Below, one piece after another: positions 1-12,900 of a stretch of 64,000 nucleotides of DNA; position 1 is the stretch's first letter; each line of letters begins with the position of its first letter. The notes beneath the pieces were generated by a model that had not been told where the DNA came from, made no database searches, and was given only the letters and a program-made list of their open reading frames with translations. Position numbers and translations under genes: made by a program. This stretch comes from Hybos culiciformis (lineage: Eukaryota; Arthropoda; Insecta; Diptera; Hybotidae). The stretch is from NCBI GenBank assembly GCA_964007475.1, contig OZ023274.1, positions 1,922,001 through 1,986,000 of the forward strand. The letters are read 5' to 3'.

Positions 1-3000
1 TAGATTGAATAGTTGGCATCTCTGCCGCCTTTGTTTTAACGACGAGCTACAAAACGTAGAATTATTCCTCTTGAATTAGTACTTATTCAAATATTTTTCT
101 ATTATGCTTTCTAGTAAGTAAGTCAGCTAATGACATGTTTTATAGCTATGTAGCATACGTCCCACATTCAGAAACAATGTTTTGTTATTAATGTAAGTTC
201 GGAACTAACTTCAGAGTGAAACCGGCTAAACTCAACTATAGTAGCCTGTATTTATTTTATGAGATTTCAACATATTTATGAACTGATTGTGTTTTAATAG
301 GATGTCAGCTAAGTTTTATAATATAATTTATGCTTTTTTTTATATAAAATAATATTAATGTTATGTTGTCACGTTTGTGATCTGTATACTTATACTTATT
401 CTAAAAAATATGAAGGAATTGATGAAAAGGAAATAACATAGCATCACATACTTATTTAATTAAGGTAATCATTTTTTTTTTCTTTTTTAAGTTATAAATA
501 AAAATAAATAAGGCTTAATAAGATTTTATATTGTTGTGGAAATGACTATACTCCCATGATGATCAAAATTTATCTGGTAATTCTTTTCCCGTTCGCATTA
601 AAGCTTAAACGACTTGATCTGGATTCAATAATCAATAAATCAAGCTAAATGAGTTCGAAATCTAAAGTACGTCTAGAAATAGTTAGTTAAACTGTAGAGA
701 TACTTAAACCATTTTATTTCTTCAAGTTTCTTTATTTATCGTCGAATAAGTTAGAATAAAAGGGCTTTAGCAATATCAATCAATTCTATCTTAAGATGCA
801 GCCATTTATATACATTTTTATCGTCGACTTCATTCGTTTTTTAAATATGGAACAGAATCGATCTTTTAATATAAATAAATAGGTTAACGTGAAAGGATTG
901 ATGTGAAGGAATAATCTTCTAATTTTTCCATGTAATGTGTTTGCAGACGTAACCTGAATATGGAATGAAACGCAGACGTAACCTAAATCATTGATCTTGT
1001 CTGTCAACTTCATTGTCCCAAAGACCTTATTATTCTATAAACTATATATTACTACTGAATAATATTGCAATATCACATCGTTATACATAAATATGTAAAT
1101 CTACTTTTTAATATAATAAATGTTACATAATTTAACATAATTCCTACCGAGAAAAATCTTTAATATAGTGTAAATTGTAAATGCATCTATATGTAAAAAT
1201 TTTATAAATAGTCCATAACCATTTACAATGTACATACATTTACAATGTACATACATTTACAATGTACAATGTATTATGATTGCTTTATGTCCTACAAAAG
1301 AGGACGTCGTCGGTGGTCTTTGTATCCTTTTTTATAGAAGCAAAATGATGATTTCTTAATAAAATACATCATTTTCATAATAAAATTAGATTTTTAGTGA
1401 GTAGAAGTTCTACGAAGCATAGAGTATTTTGTATAAAAAAAATATTAATTTATAAATAATTAAAAAAATAATAATAATAATGAAGTATGAAGAATATTTC
1501 AAAGGCCAAAAAAAAGTTTGTTTAAAAAGGAAAATTTTTCTCATCAGAAGCATGTTTATAAATAGTAAGTAAGTACATTTAATTGAATAATTTTTTTTTT
1601 ATATATTTCCTTACTTTCTTGGAAATAAAAAAAAAAAAATTTAATTTTCGTTTTTCCATGTTTAATTTATGAAAATTTGAAGCACACTTTTGATTATTTT
1701 GGAACTGATTTTTGATAGAAATAGAAAGAAAAAATAATGAATTCTTAGATGAAAATGAGGTCCAAAATCTCTCTAGATGCCTCTACTAAATGTTTCAAAG
1801 ATTATTTACAAAAAAAAGGTATTGTTTTCCTACAAATTGAATTCGGAGTAAAGTAAGCCTTAAGAAAAATTTGAAAATTTTGCAAAAATAAAATATATTA
1901 TAGTCTCTTAATATTTCATCTAATTTGCAATGTTCTAGAACTTATTTTATTTTTTTATATTTATATACATATTATTGTCATGATTCTCATAATTTTGTTT
2001 ATACCTAATTAATTTATTTATATTGAAATTGAGAATTTTTTTCCAATATTTATATTTACATTAAACAAATACCAATATTGAAAAAAATTCTTATGAAACT
2101 TTTATTGTTAGATCTTTTTAGTATCTAAGAGAAGTTATTGAACTTATGTTTTGTAATATAAATAATTTATAATAATTTTTTATATAAACAATAATTTATG
2201 TACAAAATATTTAAAATATTTTGTTGACAAAAATTTTTGCATTAACAATGAAAATATTCAGTGTACAAATTAATTTCCGGAATTTTGAAACCGGATGTCA
2301 TAATTTAGATGGACGTTTTTGTTACCTTCAATGATCATTCTGCTTACTTATAATTTCATTTCTGAATAAATAAGGTTTTTATATTACAATAATGTCGTTT
2401 CACTTTAAATTTTAATTGAACTAATATGTGAGACGAAGTGCGCGTACAATAAAAAAATTTTATTGCAGATTTTACTAGTAATTAGATATGAAATTTAGAT
2501 AGAACAAGTGGCTTTTTATAGCAAGTTTTACTAACAAATTTTCACATAAATCTTAATTTTTTTTTCAATTTTCTAAACTAGCTATCTTGCTGCAAAACTT
2601 ATCTTTTATTACACACATTTACATATTTCCGCACAGAAAGAAAAATTATAACAGAAATGTGTATGATTTGTCTATGAATTTCTTTTCCGTGTAATAATTA
2701 TGTACATATTTTAAATGATCAAAAGAAAATCAATTTATGAAAATAAATATTTTGTGTTTATGCGAAAAAAAAAAAATCATTTTGTATTGAAAATCTGAAG
2801 CAATCATAAAATGATTTTATTGATTTTTAATTAAATTGTTTTTGGTGCGGGCTCTTATAAATATAATATACAAATTAGAAATAAATCTATTTAAATATGA
2901 AATCTAATTTAATATTTTTTTGTCAGCTCGCGGCTCTTCTACGAACATTTGTATATATTTATTTTAAGAAAAACTTCAACCATAACTTATGGATTTAACA

Positions 3001-4009
3001 GTCAGAGTTAGAAATATCAATTTTTTTTCAGTTTCTTTCTACATAAATGTCGAATTTTAAAATAATCGGAAAATGTTAAGCAGCTTCAACTATATGTAGA
3101 TTCCTAAAGTCGATTTCAAATAAATTTTTTTTTAACCTAAATTGAAAAGAAGTAAATACCAATTTAGTCTCTCTATGAAGAAACTGAACCTTAAATCTAT
3201 ATAAAAGTATGAATACAAAAAGTAAGTTTTGAAAAGGATCGATTATTCCTATTCATATATTCATGTCTATAGAATTTGAGTGCAGTGGATGAAAACTTTA
3301 CCTGAAACACATTATTTCAATCTATATATTTTTACATAAAATGAACAAATTATTTTAGTTTTAATATAAATGCTCTGTGAGTTAAAAATATACCATAAAA
3401 TTTAATAATCCTTGCAAGCTAACAATAATAAACTACATAGAAAAATGCTATGAAAACTTCTATATAGTTACCACGATAGCGATTTATTTTATTACCTTTT
3501 CGAAACAAAAATAAATTAACATTGGTAAGACAAAAGTTTCACATTTTTGGGAATATACCTATACATATCTTTCAACCAACCATAGTAGGTACCTATATAT
3601 TATGCACGTGCAAAAAATCACAAAAATTTAAATTTTTTTTTTTCATTTGGAAATAATGAATGGAACTCATTACTATACTTTACATATACCTGATGTATGT
3701 TATGTATATGTACATGGTACAGGCTTCTACATTATGAGAATGCGGAAAAAAAAACAATAAAAACATTTCGGAATCATTAATAAAGAAAAGTCTGAAGTTG
3801 CTGTCAGAATTTTAATGAAAGAGATGATTAGCTTGGTGTTTCATTATTTTCACATTTTGTTTTAAAGAAAAAAACTATATATTCTTGAAAATAGAATTCT
3901 GGGTATATATAGGAAATCTATGGATGTTTTTGTTTTATAGTAGTATCATATTTATTATAATATAATATTTTTAGAGGAAGTTTGATATAATTATAAAGTT
4001 AGGAGGCTG
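1..4009. other. AT-rich non-coding DNA
   Basis: No coding frame above 75 codons and no recognisable motif apart from the 17-bp repeat at 1220-1273 and simple tracts (AATAAT near 1470). The short frame at 786-1013 is not protein-like. Confidence 0.7.
1220..1273 (+). repeat. 17-bp tandem repeat, three copies
   Basis: CATTTACAATGTACATA repeated at 1220 and 1237, with a third copy from 1254 ending ...GTACAATGTA. Confidence 0.95.
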
Positions 4010-4099
4010 GATCACTGCAAAAGATAATCCGCCATAGAGAACAGTTTCAATAACTATATTGAAACTGTTCTCTATGGCGGATTATCTTTTGCAGTGATC
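4010..4099. repeat. Perfect 43-bp inverted repeat (hairpin, 4-nt spacer)
   Basis: Arms 4010-4052 and 4057-4099 are exact reverse complements around the spacer ACTA. The right arm is the beginning of the 172-bp unit that is tandemly repeated immediately downstream, so the left arm is an inverted extra copy of the unit's start. No coding potential. Confidence 0.95.
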
Positions 4100-4404
4100 A
4101 GCAAAGGTCAGATTCCTAGTAGTAGGAGCTGCTGTTAATTTCGTTTTAAGAAATATCCTGATTGCAGGCTTATCGTTAAAGTAAATGTTAATTCTAGTTG
4201 GGGATTGTTAAAATTTATTATATAAATTTATTATAACTATATTGAAACTGTTCTCTATGGCGGATTATCTTTTGCAGTGATCAGCAAAGGTCAGATTCCT
4301 AGTAGTAGGAGCTGCTGTTAATTTCGTTTTAAGAAATATCCTGATTGCAGGCTTATCGTTAAAGTAAATGTTAATTCTAGTTGGGGATTGTTAAAATTTA
4401 TTAT
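4050..4404 (+). repeat. Tandem duplication of a 172-bp unit
   Basis: Copies at 4050-4221 and 4233-4404 are identical by eye, separated by 11 AT-only bases (period 183). The unit starts ATAACTATATTGAAACTG and includes CTATGGCGGATTATC and AGTAGTAGGAGCTGCTG. It is richer in GC than its surroundings and possibly transposon-derived, but no terminal repeats or frame were recognised. Confidence 0.95.
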
Positions 4405-6029
4405 TTTTGTTTAATTTTTCCAACCCTTTTTTAATGTTAAAATTATTGTGTCAGACTTATATAATATATATTATATATAAATTTACATAAAACTTTAGCT
4501 ACAATCCAGCATACATTTATTTTCTTATATATGTAAAGACAAACTTTTTATTTTCTTTATTTCCTTTATTAAAAAGATTAAGTCAATATTTATGATTGTA
4601 AAATAAATGTTTTCCTTAAAAGAGGAAGAGAAGACAATGATTTCTTTAAATATATGTACATCTAATGTTAGTTTAAGAGTTTTCCTTTTTTTTTTCTGCC
4701 ATTAAATTACATCAAAAATATATACTTTTGATGAGTTTTTAATGAAATCGATAAATAAAGTTAAATGATTCTTAATGATTTTGTCACAAATTATTAAAAA
4801 AAAAAAAAATATGATTTCTTAAAAAAGTTGTTAAAATAGAATATATCCATTTATTTTGTATGAAGTATTATTCAAAGTTAAAAGTTAAGGTTGTATACTT
4901 TTTTTAACTATAAAATTTATGAAGAGAATCAAATATTTTGTTTTGTAGCACATTTATCACAATCATGACAGTTTGAGGCTTTTTTACACATGCCTTTCAA
5001 GGTACACTTATCCTAGCTACATCTTGTTACTATGTTCTTCTTAAGTATATTTTTAAAATGAATCAGTAATCTATCTATGGGTGGTGATGTGATACAAAAT
5101 GATAATTAAATATAATTATCAGCAATTAATATGCTTCATAAGATGATTTGCCAGAAATATTTATTTTTAATTTATCAGCACTAGACTGTAAAGTTATGTT
5201 TCTTTTTTTAAATGACTTTCTATTTTTTTTTTTTAGAAATACATACTTAGGATTTCAAAAAAAAAAAAACAAAAATCTCAGTACTGTATACATTGTTTGT
5301 ATACATTGTATTATTTTTTATAAAATATTTATTTATCTTTTATTATTAAAAATAATATAAATAAATATAATAATAAAAATTAAATATGTAAATTTTGAAC
5401 ATGAGGTCACGGTCAATAATCTTTATATTTTTATTTATATATTAAATTCACAAAATATTATGATAGAAATAATACAAATGTTCTTGAAAAGATACTTAAT
5501 TTATTTAGAATAAAATATAAAATTATTTATTTATATCTTCGGGACATTATACGTTATTTATTTTTTTCTTTAATATATACATATTGTTTTTATAAGGTAA
5601 CGTGAATATGGTGACCATTTTATTATTTGAAAATCAAAATAACAGGAAACAGTATGTTGTTTTATATATTAAAATAATTTATGCATATCACAATATAGTA
5701 TATTAGTTTACATTAAACGATATTTATAAGACAAGACCTTGCACACAATGTTCAGCTATTTTTTTTAAAGTAAATTTGAATATAAAATATACATACATAT
5801 ATTATTATAAAATTTTCATTATATTATAATAGTTTTTAAATAAAGGCGACGACAACGGGTGATCCCTTTATATTTATATGATTTGCATTTGATGTTAAGT
5901 TTAAGTATTTACGTTGTTTGCCATCAGAATAATAATAATTCTTTTTAATGCGTTGGGGATCGTTATGTTGTATTTAGTGCTATAGAATTTAGATCACTAA
6001 ATGGAGTATTATATGCGTCAATACACATG
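4405..6029. other. AT-rich non-coding DNA
   Basis: Homopolymer A/T runs and AT dinucleotide stretches only. The 70-codon frame at 5148-5360 is a poly-T/poly-A artefact. Confidence 0.7.
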
Positions 6030-6141
6030 CAATCATTTAGATGCATCTGCGTAAATAATGAAAAAATTTAGATGCATCAGCGTATATAATGAAAAAATTT
6101 AGATGTATCAGCGTAAATAATGAAATCATTTAGATGTTTCG
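6030..6141 (+). repeat. 31-bp minisatellite, about 3.6 copies
   Basis: Unit around ATTTAGATGCATCAGCG plus TAAATAATGAAAAA, copies starting near 6030, 6061, 6092 and 6123 (partial). Copies differ by single bases (GCATCTG, GCATCAG, GTATCAG). Confidence 0.9.
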
Positions 6142-6289
6142 TATTGAATATTACGTAATACCTAAACAAACATAATATCTCTCACAATATTTCAATACAG
6201 CCAAATACAAAAAAAAAAATGAGAAAAAATGAGAAGAAAAAATATTCTCTCTTTGCAACTACCTCTCCCCTACGCATTAAAACAGTATA

Positions 6290-6470
6290 TTGGATATGTA
6301 AACAAAATTTGTTATACAACTCGTTCTGTATTTACACAAAAATACATTGACACTTGTCAATTTATATCACTCGACCTTCGGTCTCGTGATATAAGTATTG
6401 ACTCGTGTCAATGTATTTTTGTGTATACAGAACTCTTAATTAATAACAAATTTAGTTTGCATATACAATA
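6290..6470. repeat. Long imperfect inverted repeat (fold-back/MITE-like)
   Basis: The stretch folds on itself around 6378 (GACC-TTC-GGTC). The inner arms TATATCAC/GTGATATA are exact. The outer arms CTGTATTTACACAAAAATAC and GTATTTTTGTGTATACAG pair with small indels, extending out to ATATGTAAACAAAATTTG and CAAATTTAGTTTGCATATAC. No clear target duplication was found. An 80-codon open frame (6229-6471) lies over it but merely reads through the palindrome. Confidence 0.8.
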
Positions 6471-9033
6471 ATCTACTATAATTTGATATAAGATTTCATA
6501 TAAGATTTAAGTTTCGTATTAAAATTTTTCATATAAAAATATATAAAATAAAATATCGATTTGTTATTGTCATTTTCATACTTGTAGGATATTTAAGTTA
6601 AATCACTAAGTTTCAATGTAATTTTTTTATGAACACATTTATGACATTATTATGTCATTAATCATCGAAGAAAAAATAATTAATATTGTTTTTTTTTACT
6701 TCCAATATATTTTCGATGGGAAATTTGTGGTACAATAACGTTAAATAAAAAATTAGAAATTTAATTATACGCTAATTTTTCGATTCAGTTCAATGATATG
6801 AAAACAAGAAAAAAATATTTTTTTTTATTCGGTTTAATGTTTAATTAAACTGAAAAAATTTAACATTTTTAGTATTTATTTATATATTTAGTTTGTTGAG
6901 ACAGTTGTAAAGATCATTTTGATTTTATTCAGCCAACATTTATAGAATTTATCTCTATGGTCTTATTATATGAGAAAGTTTCCTCCTCTTAAGGCTCTGT
7001 ACTTATACTTATTAAACATTTTCTCAGCATAATTTTGTGTATTCAGAACCTTTAATCAGTTCTTAGAGCTTTTGCTTAATAAATGTTACTTTAATGTGAT
7101 AGACTAGTATGGAGTTTAGTAAACTAGGATAATTTGATTGTTATGCTTCTATTTTTACTATAAATACATTTTTGAATAGTGTCTAGCACGAATGATTTTA
7201 TCACAATAATAACATTAAATAAAAGTCATTCTGCTTTTTGTGGCGTGACATTTTTGTACATAGAATAAAATAAAATATTTTATTTAAGAATGTTTCATTT
7301 TTTGTACATTTATTTCTTTGGTTTAATTTTAGTCAACTTTTTTTTTAAATTTTCCATAAATTCTGAAATTTGTAAAAAAATTATTTCATTTCGAACTACT
7401 ATTCAAAGCAGGAATGGTCAGAACTTGACCTACATTTGAAGTTAAGAAATATGTTATATGGCTCCCATGGTAGATCGATTTTCATGAAAATGGAAATATT
7501 AAGATTTCTTTACTTACTTAATAAAAAAATGAGATATGAAATTATGACAAGGACAAAAACAAAAATTATTCAAATAATTTTTTTTTTAGGTAAAAAGGGA
7601 AAATAATTTTACAAAGAAACACACCAGATGTTAAGAAGATGGTAATTTATTCTAAATCATATATACAAATTCTTCAAATCAATTGACATTAACATAAAAA
7701 TTGAGAGAAATTGAATTTAATCTTTAATTTATCGCAGTCAAGTTATTTTAATTTTTTAAGAATTGTTTAAGAACGAATAATATTCTTTTAAGAAATTTTT
7801 TCTTTCTTCACATTCTATTCCAAGATTAATTTTGCATTTTTGTCAAGAAATAACTTGGGGAAATCGTGCTCTATATATTATATTCCTTTTTATTAGACTT
7901 GAGATTCAAATACAAAAAATTGTAATGTGTTTGAATAACTTTATTATAGAAATGTAGGAAAATTTTGGGAAAGACATAATTAAATTTAATATTTTATTAA
8001 ATTTGTCTGTACTTTATTATGATTGGATTGAGAAGTATAGCGACATACGATTAATGTATATCGATCGTTATTTAGGTACCTATTGCGATTATGTTGGTAA
8101 CAACAATATACGAACATATGAAAAGTTCATAAGAACCAAATAAAAAAATTTGAAAAATATAATATTCAGCCTCTTATGAAAAACCATTTATTCTCATTTC
8201 TAAATTGTAGCTTGAGTCTAATTGCTATATTGAAAATCTTTTAAAAATATATATATTTTTATTTTTTTTGTTAAATTATGAATTTTGCTGGTTTTTTGAT
8301 TCTTTGATGTTAGAAATTAAAAGAAAAATTCAATTCATTTTCCAGCACTACTTATTTAAGAATTTTCCCCGCAGAAAACGAAAAACAAAATTATCTAACG
8401 AGAAAAAATATTTTCACGTTAACATTCGTTTTAAATGACTTGCGGCATTTTCTTCTTTTTTTTTTTGATTGAAATACGATTTTTCTTTATTATCAGAAAA
8501 ATGAAAAAATGGAAAAAAGGAAAAATGAAAAAAATAAAAATAGCTATATACAATATTGTGAAATAATTTTTATTAAAATAAGAAATTTAAGCTGCTAAAG
8601 ATTATGCTAATTTGTTAGCTTTTCAAGGATAAAATTTTCTTTACATATAAATAAATTTTCTCTTTTTTTTTTTCTTTGCATTTATATTACACATTTCATA
8701 AGCGGATACGAAAAAAATCTGAGAAAAAAAAAATTATTATTATTATGATTTTTGAGGAAATATGCTCGAAGAAAATAAGAATTATATTCGCGACTATAAT
8801 ATATAGAAGAACCAATAATGGTGACAAAAAAATATATAAAAATAAAATAAAAGAAAAATATTTCTAGAATTTCTTTGCTTTTTCCTTTTTTGGTAGCAGA
8901 AAAATTTACTGAATTTAAAGAAAATTTATTTTATTTTTGTAAGATTTAAAAGTATATTCTTTACATCGGGTTGATGTGTTAGACGTTATATTAAATTTTA
9001 ACAGTGAACTTAAGATCTTTAAGGAATAGTTGG
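6471..9033. other. AT-rich non-coding DNA
   Basis: Nothing recognised; the Lys/Ile-rich frame at 8676-8867 is composition noise. Confidence 0.7.
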
Positions 9034-9041
9034 GTATTCTT
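9034..9041. repeat. hAT-like target-site duplication, left
   Basis: GTATTCTT, identical to 9900-9907. Confidence 0.88.
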
Positions 9042-9899
9042 CAGTGGCGTAGCTAGAAATTTTAGGCCCTTATGCCACAATGATGGAAGAGCCCCTGTGA
9101 AAAAATGTAAAAAGTATTAAAGAAATACAAAAAAAATCTTTATAATTTTTATAATACGTTATTGTAGTGTTGGCCAAGAGGGCCCAGAAAGATTCAGTTT
9201 AAATAAATAAAACAGCTTTGGTTTCTTCTTAGATTAAAAGTATTTTATTTTAGGACTTATCTTCTTGCCTAATACCAAAGAATGAATGACAAGTATAATG
9301 TATAATAATATATATAAAACTGTAGCTGAGACATACCTCAGCTGTCACAGCTTACTTAAAGAAATACCATTGTAAGGTGTATGATAGCTTACACTACAGT
9401 TATATTATAAAAGTAATAATAATAATAATAATGAGAATATCAAATAACTAAATCAAAAATTTCTTTTTTCTAGCTTTTGCATTTGCAAAATCGTTAATAA
9501 GATCACTCAGATGATCGTCAGATGATTCACCCAATTCATTCAATACATATTTCACTACCCACTATACTTGCGAATAGGAATTACACTTGATACAAAAAAC
9601 TCAATACAATGCTAATGCATTGAAAAAATATTATGAATCATATATTACACTCGTTTCTTTTTTGAGTTGCACTATCCATATATGTATTGAATAAATAAAG
9701 TGTATTCGAGTGATTTGTAACATAAGTGTACTCATGCATTTCTCTAAAAGCTTCGCTGCTGGATAATTAGTTGTTCATTCAACTTAAAGCTTGGACTGAA
9801 TCGATTTAAAAAAAAAATAAACTGTATTACAAGAGGGCCCCTAAACTTAGAGGGCCCCTATGCGTTGCTTACTCTTGCTATATGGTAGCTACGCCACTG
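9042..9899. mobile_element. Non-autonomous hAT-like DNA transposon, complete (858 bp)
   Basis: Begins CAGTGGCGTAGCTA and ends with its exact reverse complement TAGCTACGCCACTG, giving 14-bp terminal inverted repeats. Both sides carry the identical 8-bp sequence GTATTCTT (9034-9041 and 9900-9907). An 8-bp duplication and a CAG-start/CTG-end terminus are typical of the hAT superfamily. Subterminal GGGCCC-containing motifs occur near both ends (AGAGGGCCC near 9177, 9833 and 9850). No transposase frame exists inside, so it must have been moved in trans. The perfect target duplication argues for a fairly recent event. Confidence 0.9.
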
Positions 9900-9907
9900 G
9901 TATTCTT
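9900..9907. repeat. hAT-like target-site duplication, right
   Basis: GTATTCTT, identical to 9034-9041. Confidence 0.88.
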
Positions 9908-12900
9908 GCTGGGATGTAACTATTTGAAATATGTACACAATTATATACTAAAGCCTTTAATTCTTGCTGCTCTTTCAGTTGCGGATAAACAGTAGTTAGA
10001 ATCCTGTAATATTTATCTCTTTTTTAATTCTTTAAAAAAAAGTCCTCAACTTTAAAAAAAAGTCCTTTACAGATAAATTTTTGATTTTCTTATATGCACC
10101 GTATATCTCATTAATGAAGTCAAAATAGACGAGATGAAATTTATTAGTCATTTTATATACACATTTGAAAATAGATTTTCACAAAATTTAGTCAATTTTT
10201 AAACTCTGTGTAACAATTGGGCGTAACATGTAGGCTTTTATTTACTAGATGACTAATATTTTTCTTTCTGTTGTGTCTGTGAATCTGTCTGGAAACAAAA
10301 AATTATGATTTTTTAATCCAATATACGAGTATAATAATATAGTTTATTTCAGAAGTTTGCAATATATAAATAAAGGCAAAATATGTATATAGACAGATAG
10401 AAAATAATAGGAATGGCATGAAAATTGCATTTACATTTTTATATAAAAAAAAAAAAACAGAAAATATGGGTGCGGAATTTAATTTTTAAAATGAAATCGC
10501 ATTTATGTTTTGTTCATTTATTTTCTTTTCTATCTTATTAAACAATTTCAAAAATAATAAATTTTCTGTCTGTTCTGTATGCTTTAAGTATAATTATAAT
10601 CTTGCTTATATATTAATTTATTTTATTAAAACTTATTAAAAGTTACACGCAAATGAAAATTCTGCCTTTTGGGAAAGAAACTTATATGAATGGGGAATTG
10701 AGTGCAATAGCTCAGCTGTGATGATGATGACTTATTGTTATATAAAAAAAATGAGTTTCAAAGGAATAAATCTAAAAAGATTTAGTATTTGACATTTTAT
10801 TAGATAAATGAATTTAATATTTTATTTATATGCCAGCATTTTCCAACGAGAACTTACTTTAGCTAAAGTCTCTAAAAAAAATCTGAAACAAGTCAAAATA
10901 GTTTATAACAAACAGAGTATCAAACTTTATATAAATATGTCAACTAGATATCGCTGAATCAAAAAAGAGCTTTTTTAAAAGTTTGTACAAAATAGTATGG
11001 AGCCTCGTCGTTCAAGAGGTCTCAATCGAATACTCATTTAAGCTGACAAAACCTTAAAAAAATCTAAAAATTCCGATTTTTATAATATTTTTCTTTTTCA
11101 TTTAAATTTAAACCGATAATATATATTTTTTTAATTTGTCTGTGAAATTAAAACGTTTCTTTTGCTTATTTTTCTTATTTTTTTTTTTTTGAAATTTATT
11201 AACATATTTTTATAAAAATTACATTTACAATTTACAATCAAGGCAATTTAATCCTCATGGAATTAGCTTTGAATATAAAATTATAACATAATGAATCATA
11301 ATATTGTTATCTGAAAAAAAAAAAAGGAAACATGTATTTTGACCCTTAGACCGTAGTAATTTAATTTATTTATATATAATTTATTTTTCTCCTAATAAAA
11401 TGATGATCCCTCAAAAATTTGTTTTTTTTTTGTTGTTTAATTTTTGCTTTTAGAGATTAATTTTCGTCCAAATTATTAATTCTGAGAATCCTATGGAATT
11501 TTTCATTTGAACTTTGACGATGATGAACCGTAAAACATTTTGACTAATTCTTTAATTGTTTAGAAAAATTAGCTTTGAATATACGTTTATCTACTTGGGA
11601 TTGTAATGTAAACGACTTAGTTTTGAAAGCAACTACATATACAATATTCCAGACATTTTAGACAGACTAGAATTATCTGAATATTTTGAAGCTTTAAATT
11701 TAAGTTTTAAGAGTTCAAATCATATTTTTTTAGATCTAACTTTTAAATTATGATCATATTTTAATGTCGTTTAGAGTGTTATTGCTCCATGACCTTAAAA
11801 TAAAAATTTTCCACAAAAAAATACATATTCTATTCTTATATCCACATTATTTTTATCTGTGACTATAATTTTTCTTTATTATACCATTAAGTACAAAAAT
11901 CCCTACACTTGTGGTTTTTTTTTTTCGCCGTCACAAAGAACGTAAATTAATAAATTTCTGTCCATGAGTGGCGACCTTTTACTTACTAGTATATATTATA
12001 ATCCATTGTAAAATTCTGTTCTACAGATTGATTCTTTAATAAATTTCAGTCTTATTTGGAAATTTTTTGAATACTTTCGTCTAACCTAAATTATTTGGAG
12101 AAATTACGTGTTCCATTATAAAAATCAAAAATGTCTATATTTTTATTTTCCTGGCTATTAGTGAGTGCCCTTCAAGAACCATTAATAATCGAGTGTTCAG
12201 AAAACACACAGAAATCAGACCAAGATTTTATAAAAAAAACTACATTTATATATAACAATTAAATAATTTTTAATTACAATATAAATTTTTTAGTCAAACT
12301 TAAATATCCAATTAATAAAATTTAATTTTATAACTTTTTATTCCCAACTAACAAAATTTATAAATTAATTCTTGGGCTCCACTGAAAACATTATTCCTAT
12401 ATTATAAAATATATCACTTTTATCAAAGTGTTAACATCTTTTTTAATTTATGTTGTATTTAAGGATATTTTTTACTGCAAAAAAAAAAGGAAAGTTATAC
12501 TTGACTCTTGGGATCAAGTATCATTGTTATGTTTTAATGTTTATTATATTTTGAAGAATCTAATTTGTTGCATATAATATTAAATGTGATATGAAAAACT
12601 AAAGACTAGAATCAAACTTTATATTTTCGTATACATTTAAGACACACATATAGCTACGATACGACTATTCTTATTTTATTGGTAACCCAAATAAATCATT
12701 AAAGGCATAAATTTCTTAGCATTCAAACGTAGAATAGTGTGTCTTTATTATTATTGGTGTTAAACTCAATTCCTTTTAGAAGTTATTTTTATTTTCAACT
12801 TTTTTTTTTCTAACTTATATTTGAATTTTCATTTTTAGTCAATTTGATCTAAAATATAGTTAATTTTATAACAATATATAAAGTTAATATTTAAAATTAA

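Noticed and set aside
6229..6471. 80-codon open frame
   Set aside because: It runs through the palindromic fold-back; composition follows the inverted repeat and no protein motif is present.
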